From positions 9,916,584-9,980,583 of the forward strand of contig NC_134537.1 in assembly GCF_050624435.1 (NCBI RefSeq): 64,000 nt of DNA. The letters run 5' to 3'. Every line of letters starts with the position of its first letter. The first letter of the stretch is position 1. Below the pieces are notes generated by a model. It had not been told where the DNA came from. It searched no databases and worked only from the letters and a program-made list of their open reading frames with translations. The stretch is from Tenrec ecaudatus (taxonomy: Eukaryota > Chordata > Mammalia > Afrosoricida > Tenrecidae). Shown here piece after piece: positions 53,456-64,000 of the stretch. The translations under genes and the position numbers were made by a program.

Positions 53456-53999
53456 TCCCACTTCTTTCTTTCTGGGGAAAGACTCACAAATTGGGGAGAA
53501 TCAAATAGATGATGTCAAGGGAGAAGAAAAGGCTGGAGTGATGTATCAAATTGGCAATTTTATATACTGCCCAACTAGTTATCTCACAGCCTACAGACTT
53601 TTGTCTATAGGTAAGTTATTGAGACCATCGGCCCTGAAGGTGATTCTGGATGTAGATATCCTGACTTTGTTGGCAATCTCTTTACGTGACAACTTCAGAT
53701 TTCGCCTCTGTTTCAAAAAACCCATGCTGTTTCAGTCTCCCAAAGAGTAGAATCATGATCTAGACCATGTGAGTAACCAGAGAGCAAGCTGTTCCATACC
53801 AGTAGGACCCACTTCTCCTGACCTCCCACAGGAAGACAGTTCCAGAGCGTTATTGGTGTAGCGGTGAGCAAGAGCATTCAAGCATGTGCGTTCACCACCA
53901 GAGGAAGCATCGGCCTCCTGGAAACACCGTGTCACTGTGTCAGGTAAGATTCTTTCCCTGTGCTGAGAAGAGCCTTCTCATTGGTAAAGAGGAGGTGCT
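53456..53999. other. unassigned, with one low-copy duplicate
   Basis: 53956-54009 is similar to 54966-55020 ('ttggtaaa.aggaggtgctag'). Otherwise nothing recognised. Confidence 0.4.
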
Positions 54000-54455
54000 A
54001 GATCAGATCTTTCGTGTATTAAAACTCTAGATGTCATAGGACGTAGAACAACCTCTGAGAACCACAAGCTTGTCTTGGTACAATTAGCAGGAAGGTTGAA
54101 TTATAGAGTAGAATTTCTATTTCTCTCCCCCTCACTTTTGAATTTAATGCCTGGAAATGACCTGTCAAGCATCGTGTACAGATGCCGCCACCACGCGAAC
54201 ATGCCTGGACTAGCCTAGTGGAGGATGAAAGACACCTACCTTAGCTATTCCTTTACTCGCCTGATGGAACGTAGATTCCCAAAGCAGAGCCATCTAGCTG
54301 CTTTGCAGCAGTCTGCAATCTCACTAGAGCCCACCTGATACCAGAAGAACCACTCAGCGGAGCCTAGTGTAAGTCACCAAACTTAGAACTGTGAGTTGAA
54401 GGTGTGAGCCACTAAGTTTTGGGATGATTTGCTTTACAGCAACGAGTCCTGGTTA
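54000..54455 (+). mobile_element. MLT1-type MaLR LTR
   Basis: Ends with the hallmark 'gagccactaagttttgggatg' and 'tttgctttacagcaac', preceded by 'aactgtgagttgaaggtg'. The left end is not defined; the first 150 bases are uncertain. Confidence 0.7.
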
Positions 54456-54645
54456 GATAATGAGTGCGTTGGACTGGTAACTATGGCAGTTGTTTACCCA
54501 ACCAGTCACTCATGGGAGAAAGACGAAGCTGTGTGCTCCTGTAAAGATTTAGTCTTAGAAACCTACGGGGCAGCGCTACGCTGTCCTATAGGATCACCAC
54601 GAGTCAGAATCAACCTGATTGCAGTAAGTTTGGTTTGGTGGGTCT
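54456..54645 (+). repeat. AfroSINE, head worn
   Basis: 'gagtgcgttggactggtaac', 'gggagaaagacgaagctgtg', 'taaagatttagtcttagaaacc', 'tataggatcaccacgagtcag', ending 'gtaagtttggtttggt'. Adjacent to the end of the MLT1-type LTR. Confidence 0.85.
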
Positions 54646-54682
54646 TCTTTACAACAAAAATAGACTAGTGATGTCCCTGCTC

Positions 54683-54965
54683 CTAATCTGTATACTGTAG
54701 CTCCGTAGACAAAGTGGTAGAAGTGGATTGTTGTGGTTAGGTGCCATCCAGGTGGTTCCACCCCATAGCAACCCGATGCACAACAGAACGAAATACTGGG
54801 CCATCCTCACAAGGTTCCTATGCTTGATCTCATTTGTCAGCCACGGTGTCAATCCATCACCTTGAGGGCCTTCTTTTTCACTGCCCCTCTACTTTACCAA
54901 ACATGATGTCCTTCTCCAGAGACTGGTCTCTTCTGATAACATGTCCAAAGGATGTCACAGTCTTT
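54683..54965 (-). repeat. RTE LINE 3' end, antisense
   Basis: Starts 'ttgttgtggttaggtgcc' (complement of the 'cctaacaac' tail), then 'cacaacagaacgaaatactgg', 'atgcttgatctcatttg', 'caatccatcaccttgaggg' and 'catgatgtccttctccagag'. This is the 3' UTR plus C-terminal coding end of the element seen at 37.5 kb. Confidence 0.8.
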
Positions 54966-55225
54966 TCCTGTGCTCATGTGAGCTTCCACATTGGTAAAAA
55001 GGAGGGGCTAGATTGGATGGTCTCTGGTCTGTCAGTTTGTCATGCTGCGGTGGCTTACATGCTGCTGTTATGTTAGAAACGCTGTCACTTGTGTCTCAAA
55101 TGCCAGCCGAGTCACTCAATGTGAACAGGTGTCCGTGGAGCTTCCAAACTAAGAAGAAGGAGTTCGCTGGCCCCTTTGGAAGAAACAACTGCTGAAACCC
55201 TCATGTGTAGAAGTGGTAGAAAAAC
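54966..55225 (+). repeat. RTE LINE 5' UTR, sense, abutting the antisense 3' end
   Basis: 'ctgtcagtttgtcatgctgcgg', 'tggcttacatgctgctg', 'gtgtctcaaatgccagcc', 'cgtggagcttccaaactaag' match the RTE 5' UTR at 39.9 kb in complement. 54966-55020 may be its very start. Opposite orientation to 54683-54965, with the 5'-most bases at the junction. Confidence 0.65.
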
Positions 55226-56107
55226 ATATCAAGCCGAAAATAGGGCAGGCTCTCCCGAGTAGATAATCAGGACAGGGACAGAGGGATGGACCTGGGCTGT
55301 CAATGAATTCAGGATGGAATAGAACGATCAGGCAACTGGGGGCATGGCTGAGGGGCCCCCAAGCCCATCTCCTTTTCCCTTGGGAAAGATCCTGTCAACT
55401 CCTTCATCCTAGTCTAGGCAAAACAACAAACGGTTTTGTTTTCCGCTCAGAAAGGAACTTAACACTTTACAAGATAGCGACAGAGTTTTACCAAAGGAGT
55501 GCTTGGCTTGTGGAGTTTAGGGGCCAAGTGGGAACAATGACAGAGAAAGTGTCTTTGGCAAGAACCTGCTCAGAGATGCCAATGACTTTGCTCTGGCCCA
55601 GTTAGGGGCAGAATGCTAAATGTCAACAGCTGTCGGCTTTGAGGCTGCATGGCGTGGAAGCCTCCATGACAGGGTGAGTCATAGAGTTTGAGATCTGGAA
55701 GGGGCCTTAAAGGTTGTCTTGTGGGAAATCTCTGTCCTCCACTTGAATGCCTCGTTTTACTTATGTAGTTATTGTTTTTATTACACCAGCACTACCTAAG
55801 TTGTTCTTGTAAAATAGTCAAACAAGAACATTTCTTCTTCATGTTGAGGCACCCTGCCCACTCTTGCAGTGGTAACCATGGTTAGGACGGCTGTGACCAT
55901 CCTCCCAACTCCCTTCCAATGCTCCTAAAACATTGAGTATATATCCATAGTATTCCTTTGTATGCGTAGCCTTCTCCTGTTTACTTTTTCCGTTATTGGT
56001 GGAAAATGAATAGATTCCAATTCGTTTGCTAATACAAACCTGAGAGCAAAAACTAATTGTGTACTTAATTCTTTCTTAGAGTATATTGAGCATTTCTTTA
56101 GGATCCA
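55226..56107. other. unassigned stretch
   Basis: No repeat recognised; a sense 100-codon frame (55303-55605) has no domain. Confidence 0.4.
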
Positions 56108-56245
56108 CTGGTTACTATGAAGTCGGTTCTGACTCATGGTGAGCCCAAGGGCACCAGAGTAGACCTGTGCTCAGTGGAGTTTTCCATGGCTGATTGTTAA
56201 AGACTGAAGGCCAGACCTTTCTTCTCAGACACCTCTGGGTAGGCA
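56108..56245 (-). repeat. AfroSINE, second-type middle, antisense
   Basis: 'atgaagtcggttctgactc', 'gtggagttttccatggctg', 'gaaggccagacctttcttc', 'cagacacctctgggtagg'. Complement of the 'aggtgccttggaag' subfamily. Confidence 0.65.
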
Positions 56246-56573
56246 CAAACTTGGCTTTTAGGTGAATGGCCAAGCACCTTAAATTGCTAGAGCAGAGAAC
56301 AAATGCATTTTTAAAGGTTGGCATATCTTGCTTGTAATTATGCTTTACTATATATTTTAATGTATATCATCTAGAAACAACATGTAGATGGGTTTTTGTT
56401 TTAATTCAGCTAATAAGTAGGAAGTTGTAATGGACCCTAACCTTTGTCCTACAAGCCCCCTACTATGTTCCAGGGATTCTCAACCTTGAGGGATTTGTCC
56501 CTAGGAAGCACTTAGCAATGGTTGGAAACTTTGGTTACCATGCCTGGTAGGGTGATTGGGGGGCGGGGGCTGG
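56246..56573. other. unassigned stretch
   Basis: AT-rich, then a G-rich 'gggtgattggggggcggggg' tract at 56549-56569 just before the LTR. Confidence 0.4.
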
Positions 56574-57084
56574 TGTGTGAGTCTGGGTTTACTAGAGAAA
56601 CCCATTCATAGACACTCATCTGTGTCTAAGAAAGAGCTTTATATAGAAGAGCAATTGTATGTTGAGAAAACACCCCAGCCCTGTCCAGATCAAGTCCATA
56701 AGTCTGATAGTAGCCCATATGTATGATAGCAGCCAATAAATTCCTCTTCAGACTCATATAACACATGCAATGACACTGAGTGCAGGTAGATCATGGGCCA
56801 GTGGGTGGAAAGTCTCGGATCCAGTGGTGGTGGAAACATCTCAGCACTGGCAGGGGTATCCAAGTAGCTCTTCCAGCTCCAGGGCTCTAGCTCCATCAGC
56901 CTAGCTTCATGTGTCTTGACAGCAGGAAGACAAAGCAGAGAGTGTTGGTCTGGCTTCCAGTGAGCTATTTATCTCCTTCGTGCCTCCAAATGAGGTCATC
57001 AAGCTGCAACCTGATTGACAGGCTCAACTCCACCCCTTTACTCTTAATAGTCTCCAGTTGACATCAGATTATATAACTACCGCA
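56574..57084 (-). mobile_element. solo LTR, TGTG...CACA family (copy 9)
   Basis: Antisense copy, 'tgtgtgagtctgggtttac' to 'atataactaccgca'. Flanks gctgg (56569-56573) and gttgg (57085-57089) match at 4/5. Confidence 0.88.
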
Positions 57085-57282
57085 GTTGGGCAGGATGGAG
57101 AGAGGGATCATCTGGGGGGTTAAGGCCAGGGATACTATTCAACATCCAGTGATGCATAGGACAATTCCCTGTCCCTCTGCAAAGAATTACCCAACCAAAA
57201 ATAATATAGGAAGTTCCCAGGTTAAGAACATCTGACTTATGGACAACCCACCCAGGCACTTTAATGTCATGTACATTTTATT

Positions 57283-57523
57283 TGACTTTGAAACAACTCA
57301 TTGCCATCAAGTTGATTGTAATAGTAACCTTACAGGACAGAGGGTTTCCAAGGCTGTTAAACTATAAATCTTTTTTAAAAATTAAATTAAAAAAATTTAA
57401 AACTATACATCTTTATGGGACTAGAAAGCCTCATCTGTCTCCCTCGGAATGGCTGGTGGTTTTGAACTGTTGACTTTTTGGTTAGCAATCCAACTCCTAA
57501 CTCATCATGCCACCAAGGCTCCC
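57283..57523 (-). repeat. AfroSINE, antisense, with an AT-rich insert
   Basis: 'caactcattgccatcaag', 'ccttacaggacagagg', then 'tctttttt...aaaattaaattaaa' at about 57370-57400 with a repeated 'aaactata.atc', then 'ggctggtggttttgaactg' and 'ccaccaaggctcc'. The 'aaactata(c/a)atc' motif on both sides of the AT-rich patch suggests a small duplication. Confidence 0.85.
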
Positions 57524-57941
57524 TTTCTTTGACCCAATCCCTACCTTCAACACATTCAAATCATTGAAAAGGTTTCAAACCTTTCCTTGCATTAAAGTGA
57601 AGTTACACAAGAGCCGTCTGCACTTGTTCTGACTTACCTCCAAATTTGATTTAAAGACACACGCAGGATGGACCTCATTTGTAACCCAGGTGTCGTTATC
57701 TCTCCGCTGTGGCATGTAGTCTTCTTAACCAGCTAGAACTTTCTAGAGAAACATTGAGCCCATAAATTGGTAGTGGCTCACTATCCATTCAAGGAACTTA
57801 AATTCTACGAATTCTAATCTTAAAAAGTACTATTCCTGCCTTTCTTATTTTTTTTTAAACCCTGACTTCCATTTCCCTCCTTCTCAAGCCTCTCATCTTC
57901 ATCTGTCTTGATAGATTTGTTTGTTATATGTTATAACTAAG
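57524..57941. other. unassigned stretch
   Basis: No repeat recognised; T-rich at 57847-57857. Confidence 0.4.
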
Positions 57942-58098
57942 GAGACTCGGTGACAAAATGGCCAAGCTTCTCAGGAGAGGAAACGAGACATTTTGATCCT
58001 GTAAGATTTCAGACTGGAAAACTTTAAGGTGCAGTTCTGCTCTACCCTACAGAGTTGGTATGAGTCAGAATTGACTTGACGGCGCACAATACACCGTG
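57942..58098 (+). repeat. AfroSINE, shortened
   Basis: 'gactcggtgacaaaatggcc', 'agaggaaacgagacatttt', 'gcagttctgctctaccctac', 'gagttggtatgagtcagaattg'. Internal loss between head and centre. Confidence 0.75.
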
Positions 58099-58639
58099 AT
58101 GATTGCATAAACAACAGCAACAAAACAAAAACCTATCTGATTTTTTCCTTCATTTAAGAGGTGATTGAAAACCGCTACATTTAAAAAATGCTTTATGTGA
58201 CTTGGAAAGTCATTCGTTTTAAGAACAACCTTGTGAACCTTAGGACATTTTCAGAGTTGTGAAACCATTACATCATTCTAATTTTCGAGCAACTCTATCA
58301 TTTCAAAAAAACATGTTGTGTCCATTTACAATTTTATTAAGTAATCAGTGGCTTCTGAACTTTGAGTTTTGTTGATTTCTCCATCTCCTTTCTTTAGAGT
58401 GCCCCAGCCTCCTACTTACATGGTCATTTTCTCGTCTAGACTGTCGTCAATCATAAGTGAAGTATGAAATAAATCTCCATTGTAAATAGCCTACTCTCTG
58501 ACCGCCACCGAATTTCATTCCGTCTTCTTACCCAGATGGTCTCGTGACAGGAAATAAGCCCTATAACTCCCCAGCCTCTGATTTGCCTTTCCTCACTATC
58601 CTTCTCTGCCTGTCTCCTTCCTGACCCGTTGGAGGAGTC
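58099..58639. other. unassigned, AT-rich stretch
   Basis: No repeat recognised; short AT-rich segments only. Confidence 0.4.
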
Positions 58640-58850
58640 CTGCTAAACCAGTGTTTGAGCTGTAGGTTGCCAACGGAAAGTGTGGTGGTTGGTACTTGCC
58701 AGATCTTCCAGAGAAGGAAGATGTTGCCATCTGCTTCCATAAAAATTACAGCCTCAGCAGCCCATCCGGGCAGTTCTGCTCTGTTGTGTAGGGTCACTAG
58801 AACGTGCATTAGGCTCAACGACAGCGGGCTTGGCTTGGTTTGGGTAAGTC
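58640..58850 (+). repeat. AfroSINE, second-type middle
   Basis: 'gttgccatctgcttcc', 'taaaaattacagcctcag', 'cagttctgctctgttgtg', 'gggtcactagaacgtg' and ending 'cttggcttggtttggg'. The head is worn. Confidence 0.65.
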
Positions 58851-59439
58851 TCTTTGTGTTACACTGATCACACAGTATAACCTTTCCCATATAAGTCCTC
58901 TTGTCTCTCTCTCTCTCTCTACTTTTATTCCTGGTAGAACAACCTTGTTAAATCCTATTTTCTGCTGATTCTATAAGTGTACCCAGAGAAGAATTCTTTC
59001 CAGAGAATAATTACCTTAAATCTCTAATGGGCACTCCCCTGTTCCATACATTTCTGTGACTCTTCCCAAATACATTTACCAAGTGCCTGCTTTATATTTT
59101 TCTTCTCCCTCGAAGCCTCCAGTAGTCTCTCACCTCTCAATCTTGGCTATGACTTCGCCTTCCACATCATAGGGAGCAAACGCTTTGAATCAAGAGAACG
59201 ATCCTCTGGTCTGCCATTCTACTTGACTTGCACCTCCAGGGGAAGCCTGCTCTTGCTTGACTCCTGTGAAAATCCTACATTGCCTCCTACAACTCGAGCC
59301 CTCTCATCTCCAGGACTTCCACATGGCGGTGTCACCTTTCTCTTCTGCATGAACATTTTCTCTCTTTCTGCTAGATCATTTCATGTACACAGACCTTCAC
59401 ATCGCCCACTTACAGCAACAACAATGCTCTTGACCTAGT
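58851..59439. other. unassigned, possibly old L2
   Basis: Pyrimidine-rich, (TC)n at 58900-58918; no clear L2 order before 59440. Confidence 0.35.
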
Positions 59440-59715
59440 GAGCCTCCTCCAGTTGGAACACTCTCATTCTGTTCCCAGTCTCAGCAACACCCTTGAGCTA
59501 GTCAGTCCAAGCCAGTCTTCAGAGTTTTTTGCCTCCTGTTTAACTCCAGTCTGCTCCATCCACACTTCCGTTCTCCCCCACCTAATGAGAAAGCTATCAT
59601 GAAGCTATAATTAAGATGGCCTTTGCCATCTCTTCCCTGGATGACTTGAAACGTCTACTAAGTGGTTTTACTGCCCCCATGCTTGCCTAACAGTCAGAAT
59701 AAAATATACAGACTG
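59440..59715 (+). repeat. L2 LINE fragment
   Basis: 'ccatctcttccctggatgac', 'ggttttactgcccccatgc' and the preceding 'ccagtctgctccatcc' fit the L2 coding end ('ctggatgactgcaatagcc'). Old. Confidence 0.45.
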
Positions 59716-59879
59716 TAAAATATTTCCTACTCACAGAAAAGTAAAAAAAATATCACCAAATTTCCCTTGTTTTCATCATCCAGTTTAATCAATATAATAT
59801 GATGGATACATGTAGCTTCTGTGAGACCCATCTTGGTTGATTCTTTATTCCATGTATTCTAGAGGCTACTATCAGTTCT

Positions 59880-60638
59880 ATTTTTTTTTTAAATAGATGT
59901 CTTGGCATATACTTCACATATCATACATTTAATCATTCAAAAATATGAAGAAGAGTTGTATGAGCATCACCGCAATCCAATTTTAGGACATTTTCTTCTC
60001 ATGCTCATTGTTGTGGGCTCTCTATCTCCCCCCAGCCTCCCCTGCCATACCTCTAGGTAATTATTACTCCAGTTACTATTTCTGCAGGTTTACCTATCCT
60101 GGATTTTATGTTCAGAAAATCATATACAACATCAACAGGAAATTTTGAGAAAAACAAAAACATTGGCAAAACAAAACAGAGGAAAACTTCAATAGAAGAG
60201 AAAGCAGAAAATAGTAAATACGGAAGAAAACAGGACTTTAAAATGGCTCAAAAGGGAGATTGTGTTGTTCCAGGTTGACTAGAGAAACAAATCCAGAGAC
60301 ACTCATATATGTATAAGAAAGAGCTTTATATCAAAAGATAATTGTATAAGTAGAAAACATTCCAGCCCAATCTAGATCAAGTCCAGAAGTCTGATATTAG
60401 TCCATAGGTCTGATACTAGTCCATAAAGCTCTCTTCAGACTCACTCAGCACATGCAATGATGCAAAATGCAGCAAGATCACTGGCCGGTGGGTGAAAAGT
60501 CTTGTGGAAGTATTACAGGTTGTCACAGGCCTTCAAATGACTCAATGTGTCTTGTTGACAGGAAGGTGAAGCAGTGAGAGAGAGGGCCTCCTTGCAGGTC
60601 TTAACAAGTCAACAGGAAGACTGAGGTTGAGAGAGAGT

Positions 60639-60688
<50 letters not shown>

Positions 60689-61070
60689 CTTCCTAGAATC
60701 CTCATGTGAAGGCCACACCCACAAGGAGGCATCATCAGGTTGTGACCTGATTGACAGGCTAGACTCCACCCCTACACTTAATTATCAAGTTGACATGACA
60801 TTATTTAACTCCCACAGAGATCAAATTATATGGTATTACATTTTCACCTAACTACCTCTGCCATAATGGACTTTACAATACTTTCTGTCTGATAACAAGA
60901 CCACTTACATGCCTGGTCTGTGCTCAGAGGGGACCCTGAAAATGGATTTGGGTTTCCACTGTCATCCACAGCTTTCTGCAAAACTAGATGTTCACAAATT
61001 AAGCTCTGATACAATTTCTTCCTTCAGAACTACATCTTTAATTTGATGGCTATTATTCCCACAGGCCTTT
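59880..61070 (-). repeat. L1 3' UTR, older type, split by an LTR
   Basis: 59880-60260: 'cacatatcatacatttaatc', 'gagcatcaccgcaatcc', 'tgtgggctctctatctcccc', 'ggtttacctatcctgg'. It resumes at 60822 with 'ccactgtcatccacagctttc' as in the 27.3 kb copy. The insertion carries a perfect GAGAT duplication. Confidence 0.75.
60261..60816 (-). mobile_element. solo LTR, TGTG...CACA family (copy 10)
   Basis: Antisense copy, 'tgtgttgttccaggttgac' to 'tatttaactcccaca'. Perfect 5-bp duplication GAGAT at 60256-60260 and 60817-60821. It holds a (GA)n array at 60640-60686, which explains the Glu/Arg and Ser/Leu runs in the overlapping frames. Confidence 0.92.
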
Positions 61071-61102
61071 ATGCTTTGTGTGTCTGCACACAAGTGTGCT
61101 CA

Positions 61103-61184
61103 TGAGGGGTTTTTCAAAAGTCTGTAGAAAAATGGAATCATCTTTCAATTCCATTTTTCCACATACTTTTTGGAGTCCCCTCAT
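61103..61184. mobile_element. mariner-type MITE, near-perfect palindrome
   Basis: 82 bp with ends 'tgaggggtttttcaaaag' and the near complement 'ctttttggagtcccctca', and an inner pair 'aaaatggaatcat / attccatttt'. Could form one long hairpin. Right flank TATA. Confidence 0.75.
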
Positions 61185-61268
61185 ATATGTGTGTGTACAT
61201 GCATTTATGTGTGTGTATGTATAGAATATACACTGTATGTATTGCATATAATTTTATGATTACATATG

Positions 61269-61363
61269 CAAAGGGGCTTCAAAAAGTTTGTAGACAATTG
61301 GAATTGAAAAATAATGGGATAAATGGTAGACTTTGTCCACTAAATATTTGGAGTACCCTGACA
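61269..61363. mobile_element. mariner-type MITE, second copy
   Basis: Left end 'aaaggggcttcaaaaagttt' and right end 'tttggagtaccctgac', with 'ttggaattgaaaaataatgg' in the middle. Same end family as the 61103 copy, more diverged on the right. About 85 bases of (TG)n/AT-rich DNA separate them. Confidence 0.6.
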
Positions 61364-61499
61364 TGTATTTCCCCTAGACAGTCTGTGGAATCCCAGGGTG
61401 CAGTAGACACTTGCCTATTAATTGGAAGGTTGGCATCTGAACCCACTCAGAGGCACCTGGGAATAAAGGTGTGGTCACAAAACCCCTATGGCATACACT

Positions 61500-61612
61500 T
61501 AAAAAAAGTTTTATTGCCATAGAATTCACATATCATACAATCCAATAGATCAATCATATTAAGAAGTTACACAATCTTCACCACCATCAATTTTGTAACA
61601 TTTTTTTCATTC
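61500..61612 (-). repeat. L1 3' end fragment, older type
   Basis: 'aaaagttttattgccatagaattc', 'cacatatcatacaatccaatag', 'caatcttcaccaccatcaattttg'. Same words as at 22.05 and 59.88 kb. Confidence 0.7.
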
Positions 61613-61654
61613 TTGTACATGGAGAGTAGTTCTACTAGGCAGCACATCCCAAAT

Positions 61655-61845
61655 GCAAACTCCCTGTCAGGGAGTCGATTCTGCGACATATCAATCCTAT
61701 AGGACAGAGCAGAACTACCCCTGCCGGTTTCCAAGACTAACTTTACAGGAGTAGAAAGCCTCCTCCTTCTCCCTTGGAGCAGCTCGAACTGCTGACCTTG
61801 TGGTTAGTAACCCAACTCGTAACCACTACACCACTAGGGTTCCTA
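61655..61845 (-). repeat. AfroSINE, antisense
   Basis: 'cagggagtcgattctgcg', 'cctataggacagagcag', 'gtttccaagactaactttac', 'gtagaaagcctcctcc', 'gtggttagtaacccaac', 'accactagggttcc'. Nearly complete in antisense. Confidence 0.88.
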
Positions 61846-64000
61846 GGCAGCACAGGGAGTTCCCATAAGCCAAATTGTGGTTTCTTTTAAACAATGTCTG
61901 ATTTTGTCTTCCGTGCTTTAAAGCTTTGCTATCAACCCTGTGCCCAGAGAACAAGATTACAGTTTGCTGCAGAAAAATAGGGTCTCGGCTTGGAGGCCTG
62001 CGCACTACCTACTTGACCCTCTTATGGACTTTCCTCTCATCTTCTGGGCTTGTTTTTTGTTCCTGTGTCATTTCTGAGTGGTGATGACGCCCTTTCCTTT
62101 GACCTCAAAATATCTGATGCCAATGTGTGACCTTAATCCGTACAGAGGGCCTTTTGACTTGCAGCATGAGTAGACCCATCCCCTGGTGACTCCTGATTTT
62201 CCTCTTTCCCTTTGCCCTCACTGCTCAGATTATTTGTCATTGCATACTTATTTCTGTAAGTTGTTGCCAACTTGTTGTTAGAATTGAGAAAGCCTGTGTT
62301 AAGCAAAGAGGTAAAGGTGGTACCTTCTGGAAGAAAAAGAAGAGTTGGTACAGATGGTTTGGGTGGCCGCAGCAGGAAACCCTCTTCAGTGCATTCACGA
62401 TTCTATGCCACCACCAGTGACCAGGTCACCTTCTACTGTCACAGAGACGAACTTGATGTTTTAATCACATTTTAGCATTAACTGCTTGACTCAAAACCAC
62501 ATCGTAAAGGACCCCGAGTCATAAGTCAACTGCTCAAACACCCTCATTTGCACTGGAGTAGTGAGGTGGAGGAGGATGTAGGAAGTGCCTCTCACACTTA
62601 GTTTATGATATATTGAAAAGCACCTCTATCAAACCTTCCATCTCTTCATCTCACCCCAGTGTTGACTTTCATGGGGAGCCGGGGCACCCTGGTGGGTTGG
62701 TGTGTCTAAAGAACACAAGTAAGTCTTATCGATAGCAACTCTGTGGACAATTCAAACAAGAACGCTGCACGTTTGACCACACAGTTGGTTGCTGTTTTAG
62801 GTCTTGAGATAAACTGAACATGGAGATGGTGGGAGAGGTCAGCTGTGTCCTCTAGTCAGTCAAAATGGTGTCGAAATGAAAAGATAGCACTCATTACGAA
62901 GAAGTTTCTAGACACAATTCAATGAAGATGACAGAATGAAGATGAAAGAGCTTATGGACTTCATTCATGACCTTGTACCAATGCAGACATTTGAGGGGAG
63001 AATCATGAGGGCAAGATGACAGCTCATCTGCAGCTCCATCAACCACATTCTTCCTCTTTGGGTTGTACTGGGGTGACAGGTGGGGAGTGGGTTTGGAGAA
63101 CTCCTGTTGGTCTATTGGCCCTTTCCTCTGAGAGAATCAATGAAAGAAACTGGAAAGAGTTCACCTCTCTGGACTCTGAACTGCTGACCAGGGGCGGGGT
63201 CACAGCCCAGGAAGTAAGCAGATATACGTAAGCACGGACAGCTGGGTAACAGGGGTTGGGGGTGAGCCTGTGCTCCTACCGCCCATTCTGCTGTTCAGGT
63301 TTATCTTTCCCTGTTTATCTGATTCTTTGGTAGCCTAGTGTGTTGAAAGTCTCATTTGCAAGGTAATATAGTCATTAACAAGCTTTAATAGTCATCTATT
63401 CAACCTCTTATTCTAACCTTCACACAGGCCCAGTGGCCATAGCTTCCCAGCTGGGGTCACCTGGAGAGTGGATAAGGTCCTGGAGCCCCTCCCCTCAGTG
63501 GTCCTGTACAAGTCTCTGTCAGCCTTGGGACACTTAGGTAGTAACCTGCTCAGCCTTTCTGATGCCCCCAAAGGAAATGTACAAGAGACAGCACCCCGCA
63601 GGCCCACCTTCGACCACTGGGGTCCATAGCTCCCTTCCTTCCTTCTCTCCACGACTTCTCCGAGTGTCCCATGCCTTTTCCTTGAAATCCCCAAATACAC
63701 CACTGGCACGCAAGCCCCGGCCCCGCACTCCGCTTTGAGGGCATGAACCAGACAGGACAGGCACCAACTAGCTTTACATTGGGGAAATGACTCTCACTGG
63801 TCTGTTTCCTCTTCGATGAGAGCTTTAAGACACCATGAACTACAGGAGAATTGTCAAGAGTTCCAAGAAATCCGGTAACTCCTCTACCGATGCGCAAGGG
63901 ATTTAACAAGGTCAGATAAGATTTCCAGGGCTTTAAACGCTCCCATTCCCTCTTGTGTGGGTGAGACAGTTCTGTATTTTACAGAGTTTGTTATCTGCCA
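61846..64000. other. unassigned, mostly single-copy end of the window
   Basis: No repeat recognised. A 67-codon frame at 62272 and minus frames of 98-119 codons at 63413-63909 have no domain and overlap each other. 61900-62280 lacks simple repeats and might be conserved DNA. I cannot name any gene here. Confidence 0.4.

Noticed and set aside
60627..60851. Glu/Arg-rich frame
   Set aside because: (GA)n microsatellite inside a solo LTR.
62272..62475. 67-codon frame with basic N-terminal half
   Set aside because: Considered as a small exon or retrocopy; no family recognised, no splice signals or poly(A) tail seen, so no gene is called.

Overview
The window is mammalian nuclear DNA with no protein-coding gene that I can support. 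It looks like intergenic or deep intronic sequence. It is dense with retrotransposons: about thirty copies of one tRNA-type SINE, ten solo LTRs of one family, L1 3' ends, an RTE (BovB-like) LINE, MaLR LTR elements, L2 and MIR relics, mariner-type MITEs and microsatellites. All longer reading frames (161 residues or fewer) lie in repeats or in low-complexity sequence and carry no recognisable domain.

The SINE is the AfroSINE family: a 'gagccctggtgg' head, a central 'ggagaaagatgaggctttc' block and a 'cctatagggtcgctatgagtcggaatcgactc'-type tail (given here only by its key words). This points to an afrotherian mammal. The central block is present in most copies. From memory of the literature, a paenungulate subfamily (elephant, hyrax, sirenian) lacks it, so a tenrec, golden mole, aardvark or elephant shrew is more likely. 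The L1 3' UTR and the LTR family look tenrec-like to me, but that last step rests on recollection only.

Layout. 0-15 kb: SINEs, two LTRs and L1 3' ends among unassigned DNA, plus a truncated U2 snRNA retrocopy near 14.7 kb. 15.3-20.2 kb: one MaLR-type provirus with both LTRs and internal sequence, broken by an L1 (probably with a 3' transduction), two SINEs and a solo LTR. 20-32 kb: mostly unassigned, with a nested pair of MaLR LTRs (25.5-26.3 kb), an old L1 3' UTR and an LTR. 32.4-35.1 kb: an LTR split by a TA-flanked palindromic MITE, then a cluster of SINEs in alternating orientation. 37.5-39.9 kb: a decayed RTE LINE, internally deleted and split by a SINE that has a 13-bp target duplication. 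43.8-51.6 kb: L1 3' ends, an LTR, L2 and a long TC/TA/TG microsatellite. 51.6-52.1 kb: a fossil mariner transposase. 52.9-61.9 kb: three LTRs, an MLT1-like LTR, an RTE copy with the geometry of a twin-priming inversion, and two mariner-type MITEs. 62-64 kb: unassigned.

The elements interlock, and this gives a relative age order. L2, MIR and MLT1-like pieces are oldest. The MaLR provirus and RTE follow. The TGTG...CACA LTR family and the L1 copies are younger, and some SINEs and the MITE are inserted into these. The RTE 3' end and the SINE tail share sequence, consistent with the RTE enzyme having mobilised the SINE. Repeat family names come from recalled consensus features, not from a search.
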